A DNA stretch of 64,000 bases, taken from positions 372,001 through 436,000 of the forward strand of contig NZ_FVZC01000008.1 of the NCBI RefSeq assembly GCF_900166585.1, read 5' to 3'. The notes beneath the pieces are model-generated. The model saw only the letters and a list, made by a program, of their open reading frames with translations, searched no databases and was not told the DNA's origin. Numbering within the stretch: the first letter of the stretch is position 1; each line of letters begins with the position of its first letter. The DNA is from Mesobacillus jeotgali. Lineage in GTDB: Bacteria; Bacillota; Bacilli; Bacillales; Cytobacillaceae. A program made the translations under genes and the position numbers. Positions 1-9,107 of the stretch are shown here, piece after piece.

Positions 1-753
1 CTTGTTGGCGAAAGTGTAGAAAACCCGCTTAAGTACTATGACAACAATGTCGGCGGAGCGATCTCACTTTTGAAAGCGATGTCAAAACATGATGTTAAGA
101 AAATTGTATTCTCTTCCACTGCAGCAGTTTACGGTGAGCCGGATCTTGTGCCAATTCCTGAGACCCTGGAGACAAACCCGACCAATCCTTATGGGGAAAC
201 GAAGCTGGCAATTGAAAAAATGCTTAAATGGTCTGGGCAGGCGTATGGAATCCAGCATGTCGTGCTCAGGTATTTTAATGTAGCCGGTGCCGATCTTGAT
301 GGCAAGCTTGGGGAAGATCATCAGCCAGAGACACACTTGATCCCAATCGTGTTGCAGGTCGCACTGGGCAAACGTGAAAAGATCATGATTTTTGGGGACG
401 ACTACGATACACCGGATGGATCCTGCATTCGTGATTATATCCATGTGACGGACCTTGCGGATGCACATATCCTCGCGATCAAAAGACTGCGTGAGGGCGG
501 TTCAAGCTCTGTTTATAATCTCGGGAATGGCAATGGCTTCTCCGTAAAAGATGTGATAGAACTTTCACGCAAGGTTACCGGCAAGCCGATTCCTGCTGAA
601 GTAGCCCCTAGGCGTGCGGGAGATCCTGCTAGGCTTGTTGCTTCTTCTGAAAAAGCAGCGAATGAACTTGGCTGGAAGCCGAAACATGCAGCACTCGAAA
701 CAATGATTGACAGTGCCTGGAATTGGTTCCAAAAGCATCCCGATGGCTATTAA
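1..753 (+). CDS. galE: UDP-glucose 4-epimerase, 5'-truncated by window edge
   Basis: This gene interconverts UDP-galactose and UDP-glucose, the last step of the Leloir pathway, in the cytoplasm. The reading frame is open from base 1 ([19 protein letters not shown]), which is the conserved region after the Rossmann fold, so the NAD-binding N-terminus lies upstream of the window. The visible part has the short-chain dehydrogenase signatures [10 protein letters not shown] and YGETK (catalytic Tyr and Lys), then the substrate-binding RYFNVAGA and [15 protein letters not shown] typical of GalE. It ends 27 nt before galT and points the same way, so the two are probably co-transcribed. The internal ATG at 70 is not the true start. 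Assignment is firm; only the 5' end is missing. Confidence 0.96.
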   Translation, partial: LVGESVENPLKYYDNNVGGAISLLKAMSKHDVKKIVFSSTAAVYGEPDLVPIPETLETNPTNPYGETKLAIEKMLKWSGQAYGIQHVVLRYFNVAGADLDGKLGEDHQPETHLIPIVLQVALGKREKIMIFGDDYDTPDGSCIRDYIHVTDLADAHILAIKRLREGGSSSVYNLGNGNGFSVKDVIELSRKVTGKPIPAEVAPRRAGDPARLVASSEKAANELGWKPKHAALETMIDSAWNWFQKHPDGY

Positions 754-780
754 ACTTCGTTGAAAAGGACAGGTGACGAC

Positions 781-2307
781 ATGGCAAACAATATTTTTAC
801 AGAGATAGAGCGGCTGCTTCAATACGGTGTGCAAAAACAGTTAATCGAAAAATGGGATATCGATTTTGCGCGCAACCAGGTCCTTGATGTTTTAGGACTG
901 ACTGAATGGGAAGAAACGGAGGCACCGTCTGAAGATGCGGATTCACCTGTTGAAATTCTTAGTGCAATGCTTGACTGGGCAGAAAAACAAGAAATCATTC
1001 CGATGGGCTCCGTGACCTATCGCGATTTGCTTGATACGAAAATCATGGACTGTCTCGTTCCAAGGCCATCATCTGTAATCAAGGAGTTCTATGGCAGGTA
1101 CAACCATCAGGGTCCCGAACAGGCCACAGATTATTTTTACCAATTGTCCAAGGATACTTTGTATATCCGGACTGACCGGATTGCCAAGAACCAGCAATGG
1201 TATAGCGAGACAGAATACGGCAAACTGGAGATTACCATCAATCTATCCAAACCGGAAAAGGATCCAACGGCCATAGCCGCTTCCAAGAATCTTCAAAGCT
1301 CCAATTATCCTAAATGTCTTCTCTGCAAGGAGAATGTAGGCTACGCAGGACGAATCAATCATCCTGCCCGCCAGAGCCACCGGATTATTCCTGTGGACGT
1401 GAATGGTGAAACCTGGTATCTGCAATATTCACCGTACTTATATTACAATGAGCATTCAATTTTGCTGTCTGAAGAGCATCGTCCAATGAAGATATCAAAG
1501 GACAGCTTTGACAGGCTATTGCATTTTGTCGAGCAATTTCCGCATTATTTTATCGGGTCCAATGCAGACTTGCCGATTGTCGGCGGCTCAATCTTAAGTC
1601 ATGACCATTTCCAGGCGGGAAAGCATGATTTCCCAATGGCCAATGCGCCTTTCGAGGAAATGTTCAGCTTGTCTGAATATCCTGGAGTAGAAGCTGGTCT
1701 CGTCCGCTGGCCAATGTCGGTGATCAGGCTGAGAGGTGAGGACCGTCATGCTCTTTCCGAGGCAGGGGGCAAAATACTTGAATCCTGGAAGCTGTACAGT
1801 GATGAAGAAGTTGGCATCTTAGCTGAAAGTAATGGAGAGCGCCATAATACGATTACCCCAATTGCCCGTTTTAGAGATGGCAAATTCGAGCTTGACCTCG
1901 TTTTAAGGAATAATAGAACAAATGAACAACACCCGCTGGGAATTTTCCATCCCCATCAGGATGTCCATCATATTAAAAAGGAAAATATCGGCCTGATTGA
2001 AGTGATGGGATTAGCTGTGCTGCCGGGCAGATTGAAAGAAGAAATGTCTTTGCTGGCAGGTTATCTGCTTGAAGAAGATCCTTTGGAAAAAATAAAAGCA
2101 GATGAACTAACCGAAAAGCATGCCGATTGGGCTTCTTCTATATTAGAGAAATACCCGAAGCTTCATGATAATGACCAAATTCTAAGAGAAGAGATTGGCA
2201 AGATCTTCGCAAGAGTGCTTGAAGATGCTGGAGTATTTAAGAGAAACGAACAAGGTAAAGCTGCATTCCTGCGCTTTGTGAAGTCGCTTGGGGAGGTTCA
2301 CTCTTAA
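781..2307 (+). CDS. galT: galactose-1-phosphate uridylyltransferase (Firmicutes-type GalT)
   Basis: The enzyme transfers UMP from UDP-glucose to galactose-1-phosphate, giving UDP-galactose and glucose-1-phosphate. At 508 aa it matches the long Gram-positive GalT class rather than the ~350-aa enterobacterial one. The signature SHDHFQ (His274 and His276) contains the nucleophilic histidine motif, and GGSILSHDHFQAGKH and LGIFHPHQDVHHIKK are family landmarks. An in-frame TTG exists at 760, but ATG 781 is preferred: it follows AAAAGG/AGGTG at 763-775 and gives the normal MANNIF start. The stop overlaps the next gene by one base (TAATG), indicating translational coupling with the epimerase. Confidence 0.95.
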   Translation: MANNIFTEIERLLQYGVQKQLIEKWDIDFARNQVLDVLGLTEWEETEAPSEDADSPVEILSAMLDWAEKQEIIPMGSVTYRDLLDTKIMDCLVPRPSSVIKEFYGRYNHQGPEQATDYFYQLSKDTLYIRTDRIAKNQQWYSETEYGKLEITINLSKPEKDPTAIAASKNLQSSNYPKCLLCKENVGYAGRINHPARQSHRIIPVDVNGETWYLQYSPYLYYNEHSILLSEEHRPMKISKDSFDRLLHFVEQFPHYFIGSNADLPIVGGSILSHDHFQAGKHDFPMANAPFEEMFSLSEYPGVEAGLVRWPMSVIRLRGEDRHALSEAGGKILESWKLYSDEEVGILAESNGERHNTITPIARFRDGKFELDLVLRNNRTNEQHPLGIFHPHQDVHHIKKENIGLIEVMGLAVLPGRLKEEMSLLAGYLLEEDPLEKIKADELTEKHADWASSILEKYPKLHDNDQILREEIGKIFARVLEDAGVFKRNEQGKAAFLRFVKSLGEVHS

Positions 2308-3239
2308 TGGAGAAAATGATTTTTAAGGGCATTGAAGCTATTATCCTTGAAAACGACAAGCTGCGATGCACATTCTTGCCTGATTACGGCGGGAAACTGG
2401 CTAGTTTTTATGATAAAAGAGCTTCCTACGAATGGCTGTTTCAGGCGAAAAATGAGACTCTTGAGATACCGGAATACGGAGCAGATTTTTCAAAATATGA
2501 TTCCAGCGGCTTTGATGAAGTATTTCCCAGCATCGACCGCTGCTTTCACCCTTTAAACGGGAAGGTCGTGCCGGACCATGGTGAGGTTTGGACACTTCCG
2601 TGGAAAGTGGAAGCAGATGGAGAAGGTCTGAGAATGGAAGTGGAAAGCCCGACATTTCCTTACAAACTCGTAAAAACAGTCTGGCTTGAAGGTGACACGC
2701 TGAAGTTTAACTACAAGGCTATCAACCTAAGCGATGAAGATTTTGCTTTTATCTGGACGCCGCATTCCCTTTTAAATTTTAACGAAGCAACGTTCATTAA
2801 GGTACCTGATGGACTGAATGAAATCATGACCGTTGAACATCAAACTGTCCATTTAGGTGAATGGGGAACTCGGCATCCATATCCAGTGACACAGTCGAAT
2901 TCAGGTGAAAAGCTGGATCTATCCAGGGTACAGGGGCCGACAGACAGAACTTGTGAAAAGTTTTACTTCACTTCGAAGCTTCCCGAGGGCTGGTGTGCAG
3001 CGGTCCAGCCGGATCTAGGCACGCAGCTTGAATACCGATTCCCCGAAGAAAAGGTGCCATATCTGGGGTTATGGAAAACACAGGGAGGCTACAGAGGTGA
3101 TTACAACTTCGCACTGGAACCATGCACAGGCATTTATGATGACGTTTATACCGCTGATAAAATCAGGAAAGTTTCAAAGATTCCAGCGAACGGAGAAACA
3201 AACTGGTGGTTTGAAATGAAGGTAACGAGATTAGATTAA
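2307..3239 (+). CDS. aldose 1-epimerase family protein (galactose mutarotase-like)
   Basis: A 310-aa protein of the aldose 1-epimerase/galactose mutarotase fold, expected to interconvert alpha- and beta-anomers of galactose so that beta-galactose freed by beta-galactosidase can be used by galactokinase. Family features are the N-terminal FLPDYGGKLASF strand, a central WTPHSLLNF with a candidate catalytic His, and FALEPCTGIYDD near the C-terminus, where the general-base Glu usually lies. The start overlaps the galT stop by one base and has GGGGAGGT at 2290-2297. It is the last gene before a strong terminator. Exact sugar specificity cannot be read from sequence; a hexose-6-phosphate epimerase is less likely in this setting. 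Confidence 0.85.
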   Translation: MEKMIFKGIEAIILENDKLRCTFLPDYGGKLASFYDKRASYEWLFQAKNETLEIPEYGADFSKYDSSGFDEVFPSIDRCFHPLNGKVVPDHGEVWTLPWKVEADGEGLRMEVESPTFPYKLVKTVWLEGDTLKFNYKAINLSDEDFAFIWTPHSLLNFNEATFIKVPDGLNEIMTVEHQTVHLGEWGTRHPYPVTQSNSGEKLDLSRVQGPTDRTCEKFYFTSKLPEGWCAAVQPDLGTQLEYRFPEEKVPYLGLWKTQGGYRGDYNFALEPCTGIYDDVYTADKIRKVSKIPANGETNWWFEMKVTRLD

Positions 3240-3273
3240 GTTCCAATACAGAATTTTACTAGTAACAAATCGA

Positions 3274-3303
3274 GGTGTTGCCTAAACGGTAGCACCTTTT
3301 TTT
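3274..3303 (+). terminator. rho-independent terminator of galE-galT-epimerase unit
   Basis: A 9-bp stem (3274-3282 with 3288-3296, GGTGTTGCC/GGTAGCACC with one G-U pair and one other wobble) has a 5-nt loop and is followed by seven T residues. It separates the Leloir unit from the transporter unit, so the latter needs its own promoter. Confidence 0.9.
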
Positions 3304-3371
3304 CCCAGACTTTAATGAAAAATAGTATTTTTATAGACTGATGACAAAAACTAGTTAAAATACGACAAAAA

Positions 3372-3416
3372 TTTTAGTAAAAAACATTTGACTAAAGACT
3401 AATATTTTACTAAAAT
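3372..3416 (+). promoter_or_regulatory. operator-embedded promoter of the galactoside transporter operon
   Basis: The -35 TTGACT (3388-3393), 17-bp spacer and -10 TAAAAT (3411-3416) form a good sigma-A promoter. Two 11-bp palindromes, TTTTAGTAAAA (3372-3382) and TTTTACTAAAA (3405-3415), bracket it with centres 33 bp apart, about three helical turns. Weaker copies centre on 3392 (TTTGACTAAAG) and 3422 (CTTAACTAAGG). The right palindrome overlaps the -10. I infer that these are operators for the LacI-type regulator encoded at the 3' end of the operon. Confidence 0.7.
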
Positions 3417-3429
3417 CTTAACTAAGGTA

Positions 3430-3443
3430 TGTAAACGCTTTCT
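3430..3443 (+). promoter_or_regulatory. catabolite-responsive element (cre)
   Basis: TGTAAACGCTTTCT matches the Bacillus cre consensus TGWAARCGYTWNCW at every position. It begins about 14 bp after the -10 box, a position typical of CcpA roadblock repression. A second weaker cre-like site, TGAAAGCGGCTGCA, is at 3464-3477. This predicts glucose repression of the galactoside operon. Confidence 0.82.
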
Positions 3444-3516
3444 GTATTTTGAAAAGATAGAATTGAAAGCGGCTGCATATGAGGTAATTCATTAAGGTTA
3501 AGGGGGAAGTAAACGC

Positions 3517-4812
3517 ATGAAAAAGCTTTTAACTCTTTTTAGTCTCGTTGCCGCATTTGTGTTAGTGATTTCAGGCTGCTCTAACGACAGCTCTGGTGGC
3601 AAAGGGGAAGATGGCAAAGTGACACTCACTGCTTGGGCGTGGAATGTCAACGTCGGAGCTTTGAACGAAGCTGCTGAGAAGTTCAAAAAGGAAAACCCTA
3701 ATGTTGAACTTAAAGTAGAAGATATTGGACGCCTTGATGTATATGACAAACTATCAACCGGCCTTGCGGCTGGCGGTGTCGGTCTTCCTGACATTGTGCT
3801 TGTAGAAGATGACAGGATTCATGGATATGTTGAATCATTCCCTAAAGGATTTTTAGATCTAACTAAGGAAGGCTTCGATAAGCATGGCGAATCTTTCCCT
3901 CAGTTCAAAAACGATATGGCAAAGGTAAATGATACCTATTATGCAATGCCATTTGATGCAGGCCCAACAGGAATGTTCTATCGCCGCAGTGTATTTGAAA
4001 AGGCTGGCGTGAACCCTGAAGAGATCCAGACATGGGATGATTTCCTTGAAGCCGGCAAAACAATTAAAGAAAAGACAGGCGCATTCGCAATGCCGCTTGA
4101 TAAATTCAAAGATGATCCTACATTCCGTATGATGCTGAACCAGCTTGGTGTTTACTATTTCGATGAGAAAGGCAATATTGACCTGACACATCCTAAAGCA
4201 GTCCAGGCTATGGAAATGCAAAAGAAATTTGACGAAGCTGGCCTGATCAAAGATGTTGATGGCTGGAATGGCGTCGTTTCTGCAACGGTTGATGGTTCTG
4301 TAGCAACAATTCCGTTCGGTGCTTGGTACTATGGTACAATCATCGATCAGGCGAAAGATTCAAAAGGTGATTGGGGCGTATTCCAACTTCCTGCATTTGA
4401 AGAAGGCGGAAACCGCGCAGCAAACCTTGGCGGCTCAAGCTGGATGATTCCTGCTGCTTCAAAGAACGCTAAAGAAGCTTACAAATTCCTTGAGTACTTC
4501 TCAACAACTCCTGAGATCCAGACAATGGCAATGGAAAAGCACGGTCTTTTCCCATCATTGAACACTGCTTACGAAAGCGAACTGTTCACTGCTAACGACG
4601 AGTTCTTCGGCGGCCAGCCAATCTGGAAAATGTTCACTGAAGAAATGGCTGATGTTCCAACTGCTTACTACACTAAGGATTACTCTTTAGGGCTTGACGA
4701 AGCAATCAAGGCACAAGCTGACACATTCAATGGCAAAGATGCCGGCAAGGCTCTTGAAGAAGCTGCAAAACGCTTGAAAGACCGTACAAAGCGTGATATT
4801 AACAAACACTAA
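3517..4812 (+). CDS. ABC transporter sugar-binding lipoprotein (CUT1, family 1 SBP)
   Basis: A 431-aa extracellular solute-binding protein anchored to the membrane by lipid. The first 20 residues form a lipoprotein signal peptide with the lipobox ISGC, so Cys21 is the lipidated residue, followed by a Ser/Gly/Lys linker. The mature protein has the family-1 architecture, including DIVLVEDD, YYAMPFDAGPTGMFYRR and LGGSSWMIPAASKN. The start has AGGGGGAAG 8 nt upstream. The neighbouring permeases, alpha-galactosidase and beta-galactosidase suggest an alpha- or beta-galactoside ligand such as raffinose, melibiose, lactose or galacto-oligosaccharides. The ligand is inferred from context only. Confidence 0.9.
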   Translation: MKKLLTLFSLVAAFVLVISGCSNDSSGGKGEDGKVTLTAWAWNVNVGALNEAAEKFKKENPNVELKVEDIGRLDVYDKLSTGLAAGGVGLPDIVLVEDDRIHGYVESFPKGFLDLTKEGFDKHGESFPQFKNDMAKVNDTYYAMPFDAGPTGMFYRRSVFEKAGVNPEEIQTWDDFLEAGKTIKEKTGAFAMPLDKFKDDPTFRMMLNQLGVYYFDEKGNIDLTHPKAVQAMEMQKKFDEAGLIKDVDGWNGVVSATVDGSVATIPFGAWYYGTIIDQAKDSKGDWGVFQLPAFEEGGNRAANLGGSSWMIPAASKNAKEAYKFLEYFSTTPEIQTMAMEKHGLFPSLNTAYESELFTANDEFFGGQPIWKMFTEEMADVPTAYYTKDYSLGLDEAIKAQADTFNGKDAGKALEEAAKRLKDRTKRDINKH

Positions 4813-4828
4813 TTTTGAATAACAAAAT

Positions 4829-4877
4829 GAGAGATTTAGAGGCAGAAGGTCGGGGCTTTCTAAGTCTCTCGTTTTTT
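4829..4877 (+). terminator. intra-operon hairpin/partial terminator after binding-protein gene
   Basis: GAGAGATTTAGA (4829-4840) pairs with TCTAAGTCTCTC (4859-4870), followed by GTTTTTTAT. A hairpin here is a common way to make more binding protein than membrane permease. The downstream permease genes must rely on read-through or an unseen promoter. Confidence 0.75.
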
Positions 4878-4901
4878 ATAAAGATTCTCCAGGAAAAGTT
4901 A

Positions 4902-5075
4902 AATGGACATTTCGGAGAGTATGACATTCTAAAAAGTCTAAGAAGAAAGTTTTAATAGACATTTCAGAGGGTGAAAGCCGTCAAAGTGTCTAAGAAACAA
5001 GGTTTAATGGACATTTCGGAGAGTATGACATTCTACATCTCAGAGGGTGAATACAGTCAGAATGTCTAAAAAGCA
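4902..5075 (+). repeat. 52-bp tandem repeat array in transporter operon spacer
   Basis: The 358-bp gap between the binding-protein and permease genes has no gene. It holds imperfect direct repeats with an exact 52-bp period: copies start at 4902, 4954 and 5006, and a fourth is shifted because the third is shortened to about 24 bp. The 30 bases at 4902-4931 recur exactly at 5006-5035. Each copy carries GACATTTC(A/G)GAG and ends near a GTCTAA box. Within the last copy, GACATTCT (5027-5034) and AGAATGTC (5059-5066) form an 8-bp inverted repeat. Function unknown. Confidence 0.85.
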
Positions 5076-5170
5076 CCACCTACAAAGAAATCAAAAATCT
5101 CAATGCTCTTTTCCATCTCCACACAACCTTGTGAGGAAAGGGCTTTAATAAAAAGAAAGAAGGATGATCG

Positions 5171-6025
5171 ATGAAGACCAAAGCATATGTACCATACTTA
5201 TTCATCGCACCTGCTGTGATATTGTTCAGCATCTTTATGCTTTATCCAATCATTTCTTCATTCATACTAAGCTTCCAAACGAGTGCAGGCGGTGTGATGG
5301 AGTTTTCTGGATTAGATAATTACAAGCGGCTGTTTTCGGATGAAATCTTTTTAACCGCGCTTAAAAACACCTTTATCATTTTAATTATCCAAGTTCCTCT
5401 CATGTTATTTCTGGCTATCGTGGTTGCAACGCTGTTGAACTCGGCGCTCCTTAAGCTAAAAGGGCTTTTCCGGGTTACGTTTTTCCTTCCGGCTGTAACG
5501 TCACTGGTAGCATACTCAATCATTTTCTCCATCATGCTAATGAATGACGGGATTTTTAATCAGGTGCTGAACCTTTTTGGCATTGATTCGATTCCATGGC
5601 TTTCAAATCCATTCTGGGCAAAAGCATCCTTGATCATTGCGATGACATGGCGCTGGGTTGGCTATAACATGGTCATTTACCTTGCCGGATTGCAGAATAT
5701 CCCGGAAGAGCTGTATGAAGCGGCAAGCATGGACGGTGCATCGAAGATCAGGCAGTTCTTCTCCATCACCATTCCGCAGCTAAAGCCAGTCATTTTGTTT
5801 ACAGCGGTATTATCAACGATTGGAACGCTGCAGTTGTTCGATGAGCCGTACACTTTGACAAAAGGCGGACCTAGTGACTCTACTTTGACAATCGGCATGT
5901 ACCTATATCAGACAGGATTCCGTTATTTCGAATTTGGCTATGCATCAACCATTGCATATGTAATCGTTGTGCTGATCGGCATCTTGACATTCATCCAATT
6001 TAAGGTGACAGGTGATCAAGAATGA
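5171..6025 (+). CDS. sugar ABC transporter permease (MalF/LacF type)
   Basis: A 284-aa inner-membrane permease with about six transmembrane segments. The first is AYVPYLFIAPAVILFSIFML. The ATPase-contact EAA loop reads EEAASMDGA followed by a KIRQFFSITIPQLKP stretch at about residues 180-205. This identifies the first permease of a CUT1 carbohydrate importer. ATG 5171 follows AAGAAAGAAGGATG. The stop overlaps the start of the second permease gene (ATGA), so the pair is translationally coupled. No transmembrane extension or frameshift is seen. Substrate is inferred from the adjacent galactosidases. Confidence 0.92.
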   Translation: MKTKAYVPYLFIAPAVILFSIFMLYPIISSFILSFQTSAGGVMEFSGLDNYKRLFSDEIFLTALKNTFIILIIQVPLMLFLAIVVATLLNSALLKLKGLFRVTFFLPAVTSLVAYSIIFSIMLMNDGIFNQVLNLFGIDSIPWLSNPFWAKASLIIAMTWRWVGYNMVIYLAGLQNIPEELYEAASMDGASKIRQFFSITIPQLKPVILFTAVLSTIGTLQLFDEPYTLTKGGPSDSTLTIGMYLYQTGFRYFEFGYASTIAYVIVVLIGILTFIQFKVTGDQE

Positions 6026-6846
6026 AAAAACAAACTTCTATTAAAAAAATATCATTATATATTGCATTAGCCATTGGATCTTTAATTTCGCTTTTCCCAT
6101 TCTACTGGGCCGCAATTGGCGCAACAAATGAGAGCGGAAAGATGTTCTCAAAACCGCCGGTACTGACTCCGGGAACTAAGCTGATGGAGAACCTCTCGAA
6201 CCTTGATGAATCCATCAACATCGGACGTGTCATGTTCAACTCTCTATTCACAGCAAGTATCTACACGATTTTGGCTCTGTTGATTTCCACCATGGCAGCT
6301 TATGCGTTTGCCAAATTCGATTTCAAAGGTCGCAATGTGATTTTCGGGATTTTCTTGTTATCAATGATGATTCCATACCATGCGACAATCATTCCATTGT
6401 TTAAAATGATGGCGGCATTAGGCTGGCTTAACACGTACTGGGCATTGATCCTGCCAAACCTTGCTTATCCTTTTGCAATCTTCCTGATGAGACAGAATAT
6501 GCTCGCATTCCCGACATCTCTGATTGAAGCGGCGAGAATGGACGGAGCAGGCGAGTGGAAGATTTTCTACAGCATCGTATTGCCATCAATGAAGCCTGCA
6601 CTTGCAGCAACAGCGATCTTTCTATTCATGTTCCAGTGGAATAGCTTCCTATGGCCATTGATTGCGCTCTCTTCAACAGATATGTACACATTCCCTGTTG
6701 CGCTTTCCAGCTTGTTCGGCCTTTCCCGTATTGACTATGGCCAGGTAATGGCAGGTGTAACACTGGCAACTGTACCTATTATCATTTTCTTCCTGGTCCT
6801 ACAGCGCCAGTTCATCTCAGGCATGCTTGGCAGCGCCGTGAAGTAA
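6022..6846 (+). CDS. sugar ABC transporter permease (MalG/LacG type)
   Basis: The second CUT1 permease, 274 aa with about six transmembrane helices, starting ISLYIALAIGSLISLFPFYW. It carries the EAA loop EAARMDGAGEWKIFYSIVLP, and it ends with a C-terminal FISGMLGSAVK tail as in MalG-type proteins. It overlaps the upstream permease by 4 nt. No ATP-binding subunit follows. In Bacillus such importers commonly borrow a shared ATPase (MsmX), so I infer that an ATPase elsewhere in the genome energises this one. Eleven bases separate it from the alpha-galactosidase gene. Confidence 0.92.
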   Translation: MKKQTSIKKISLYIALAIGSLISLFPFYWAAIGATNESGKMFSKPPVLTPGTKLMENLSNLDESINIGRVMFNSLFTASIYTILALLISTMAAYAFAKFDFKGRNVIFGIFLLSMMIPYHATIIPLFKMMAALGWLNTYWALILPNLAYPFAIFLMRQNMLAFPTSLIEAARMDGAGEWKIFYSIVLPSMKPALAATAIFLFMFQWNSFLWPLIALSSTDMYTFPVALSSLFGLSRIDYGQVMAGVTLATVPIIIFFLVLQRQFISGMLGSAVK

Positions 6847-6857
6847 GGAGGAAGACG

Positions 6858-9092
6858 ATGCCGATTTTTATCAATGAAGAGAAAAAGCAATTTCATTTAC
6901 AAGGTAAAAACACCAGCTATATTTTCCGAATCATGGAAAATGGGCAGCCAGGGCATCTCTATTTCGGAAAAAAGGTTGCCCATCGAGAGGATTTCTCTTA
7001 TTTGTTCCAACTCCCTAACGAGCCGCTTGGGAACGCGACCTTTACCTTCGAGGGCGATCAGCATTTTTCCCTTGAGTTCCTGAAGCAGGAATATCCTGTC
7101 TATGGAACAGGTGACTTCCGGGAGCCTGCCATCCAGGTGTCACAGCCGGATGGCAGCCGGGTTACTCTTTTTGAATACGATTCATACAAGCTGTTAAATG
7201 GAAAGCCAGCATTGGAGGGCCTTCCAGCTGTTTATACTGAAAGCGATGATGAAGCCGAAACACTTGAGATAAAGCTGGTTGATCAGAAGCTAAAAGCAGG
7301 ATTGACCCTTTCCTACACGGTATTCCATGACCGTAATGTCATCCTGAGGAATGCCAGATTAAAAAATAAAGGCACTGAAGAATTGGAAATCAACAGAATG
7401 CTCAGCATGTCCGTAGATTTTCCCGATGCCGATTATGATTTAGTGCACTTGAGCGGTGCCTGGATTCGTGAACGGAATATCGAAAGCAATCGTTTGCACA
7501 AAGGAATCCAGCTGATTGACAGTAAACGCGGTACCAGCAGTTCACAGAACAATCCATTCCTGGCACTAAAAGCTTTGAATGCCAATGAGCATACAGGAGA
7601 TGTGTTTGGCTTCAATCTTGTCTACAGCGGGAACTTCACAGCAGGTGTCCAGGTTGATCATTACGATACTTCGCGTGTTTTCATGGGAATTAATCCATTT
7701 GACTTCAGCTGGAAGCTTGAGCCGGGTGAAACCTTCCAAACACCGGAAGCCGTCATGGTCTACGCGGCCAATGGACTGAACGGTATGAGCCACAGCTTCC
7801 ATGATCTCTACCAAAACAGGCTTGTCAGGGGCATTTGGCGCGACCGTGAACGCCCGGTGCTCATCAATAACTGGGAAGCCACGTACTTTGATTTTAACGA
7901 GGAAAAAATTCTCTCCATCTCTGATGAAGCAAATCGGCTTGGAGTTGAGCTGTTCGTACTGGATGATGGCTGGTTCGAGGGACGCAACAACGATACAACA
8001 TCCCTTGGAGATTGGACACCAGACCTGAACAAGCTGCCAAACGGTGTGAAGGGCCTAGCTGAAAAAGTCAGCCGGGACGGGATGAAGTTTGGTATCTGGG
8101 TAGAGCCTGAAATGATCTCAAAGAAGAGTGCACTTTATGAGAACCATCCAGAATGGGTTCTTGGAGTCCAGGACCGCCATCTGAGCCACGGCCGGAATCA
8201 GTTCATTCTTGATTTGACAAGACAGGATGTCAGGGATTATCTGTTTGATTCTCTTTCCAAGGTATTTGGCTCCGGCCCGATTGCTTACGTCAAATGGGAC
8301 ATGAACCGGGTCATGACAGAAATCGGCTCGGCACAGCTGCCGGCAGGGCGCCAGGAGGAAACGGCCCATCGATATATCCTTGGCTTATATGACTTGCTCG
8401 AGCGTCTCGTTTCCGCTTTCCCGGAAATCTTGTTCGAATCATGTGCAAGCGGCGGAAATCGCTTCGATCCTGGAATGCTATACTACATGCCGCAAACATG
8501 GACCAGCGACAACACGGACGCCATCGAAAGGCTGAAAATCCAGTACGGAACATCGCTTGTCTATCCGCTGAGCACGATGGGTGCACATGTATCAAGTGTA
8601 CCAAACCATCAGACGGGAAGAATCACTCCGCTGGAAACCAGATTCAACACAGCATTATTCGGCATGTTTGGATATGAATTAGATGTTACGAAAATGACAG
8701 ATGCAGAAAAAGAAGAGATGAAAAAGCAAATCATCTTTTACAAAGAAAATCGTTCTATGATTCAAAAAGGTGATTTTTACCGGCTGCTTAGCCCGTTTGA
8801 AGGGAATGACACTTCCTGGGCAGTGGTAGCGAAGGATAAATCCGAAGCACTTGTTGCTTATTACCGGACACTTGCGAAACCCAACCCGGGCTTGAAGCGG
8901 GTAAAGGTACACGGACTTGATGCAAAGACTTTATATCGATTCAAAGAAACCGGACTAGAAATGACCGGAGAGGAATTAGCAAATATCGGATTGCTGCTGC
9001 CTCCTTTTTACAATGGGACGGTCCATACCCCTCAAACTTTCATGGCTGGGGATTTTCGTTCGGTTGTCTGGAAACTGGAAGCAGTAAAGTAG
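6858..9092 (+). CDS. alpha-galactosidase, glycoside hydrolase family 36
   Basis: A 744-aa retaining alpha-galactosidase that removes terminal alpha-1,6-galactose from melibiose or raffinose-type sugars. It has the GH36 layout: an N-terminal beta-supersandwich, a central (beta/alpha)8 barrel and a C-terminal beta domain. The nucleophile lies in KWDMNR (Asp481) and the acid/base in WTSDNTDAIER (Asp551), three residues beyond the positions I recall for the Geobacillus AgaA enzymes. VLDDGWF and GIWVEPEMIS are further barrel signatures. There is no signal peptide, so hydrolysis is cytoplasmic, after import. AAGGAGG at 6844-6850 fixes the ATG start. Its place after two permeases resembles the B. 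subtilis msmE-melA locus. Confidence 0.95.
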   Translation: MPIFINEEKKQFHLQGKNTSYIFRIMENGQPGHLYFGKKVAHREDFSYLFQLPNEPLGNATFTFEGDQHFSLEFLKQEYPVYGTGDFREPAIQVSQPDGSRVTLFEYDSYKLLNGKPALEGLPAVYTESDDEAETLEIKLVDQKLKAGLTLSYTVFHDRNVILRNARLKNKGTEELEINRMLSMSVDFPDADYDLVHLSGAWIRERNIESNRLHKGIQLIDSKRGTSSSQNNPFLALKALNANEHTGDVFGFNLVYSGNFTAGVQVDHYDTSRVFMGINPFDFSWKLEPGETFQTPEAVMVYAANGLNGMSHSFHDLYQNRLVRGIWRDRERPVLINNWEATYFDFNEEKILSISDEANRLGVELFVLDDGWFEGRNNDTTSLGDWTPDLNKLPNGVKGLAEKVSRDGMKFGIWVEPEMISKKSALYENHPEWVLGVQDRHLSHGRNQFILDLTRQDVRDYLFDSLSKVFGSGPIAYVKWDMNRVMTEIGSAQLPAGRQEETAHRYILGLYDLLERLVSAFPEILFESCASGGNRFDPGMLYYMPQTWTSDNTDAIERLKIQYGTSLVYPLSTMGAHVSSVPNHQTGRITPLETRFNTALFGMFGYELDVTKMTDAEKEEMKKQIIFYKENRSMIQKGDFYRLLSPFEGNDTSWAVVAKDKSEALVAYYRTLAKPNPGLKRVKVHGLDAKTLYRFKETGLEMTGEELANIGLLLPPFYNGTVHTPQTFMAGDFRSVVWKLEAVK

Positions 9093-9107
9093 AGGGGGAA
9101 GTCATCA

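Noticed and set aside
4902..5075. CRISPR array
   Set aside because: The repeat is continuous with a 52-bp period and diverged copies; there are no unique spacers and no cas genes.
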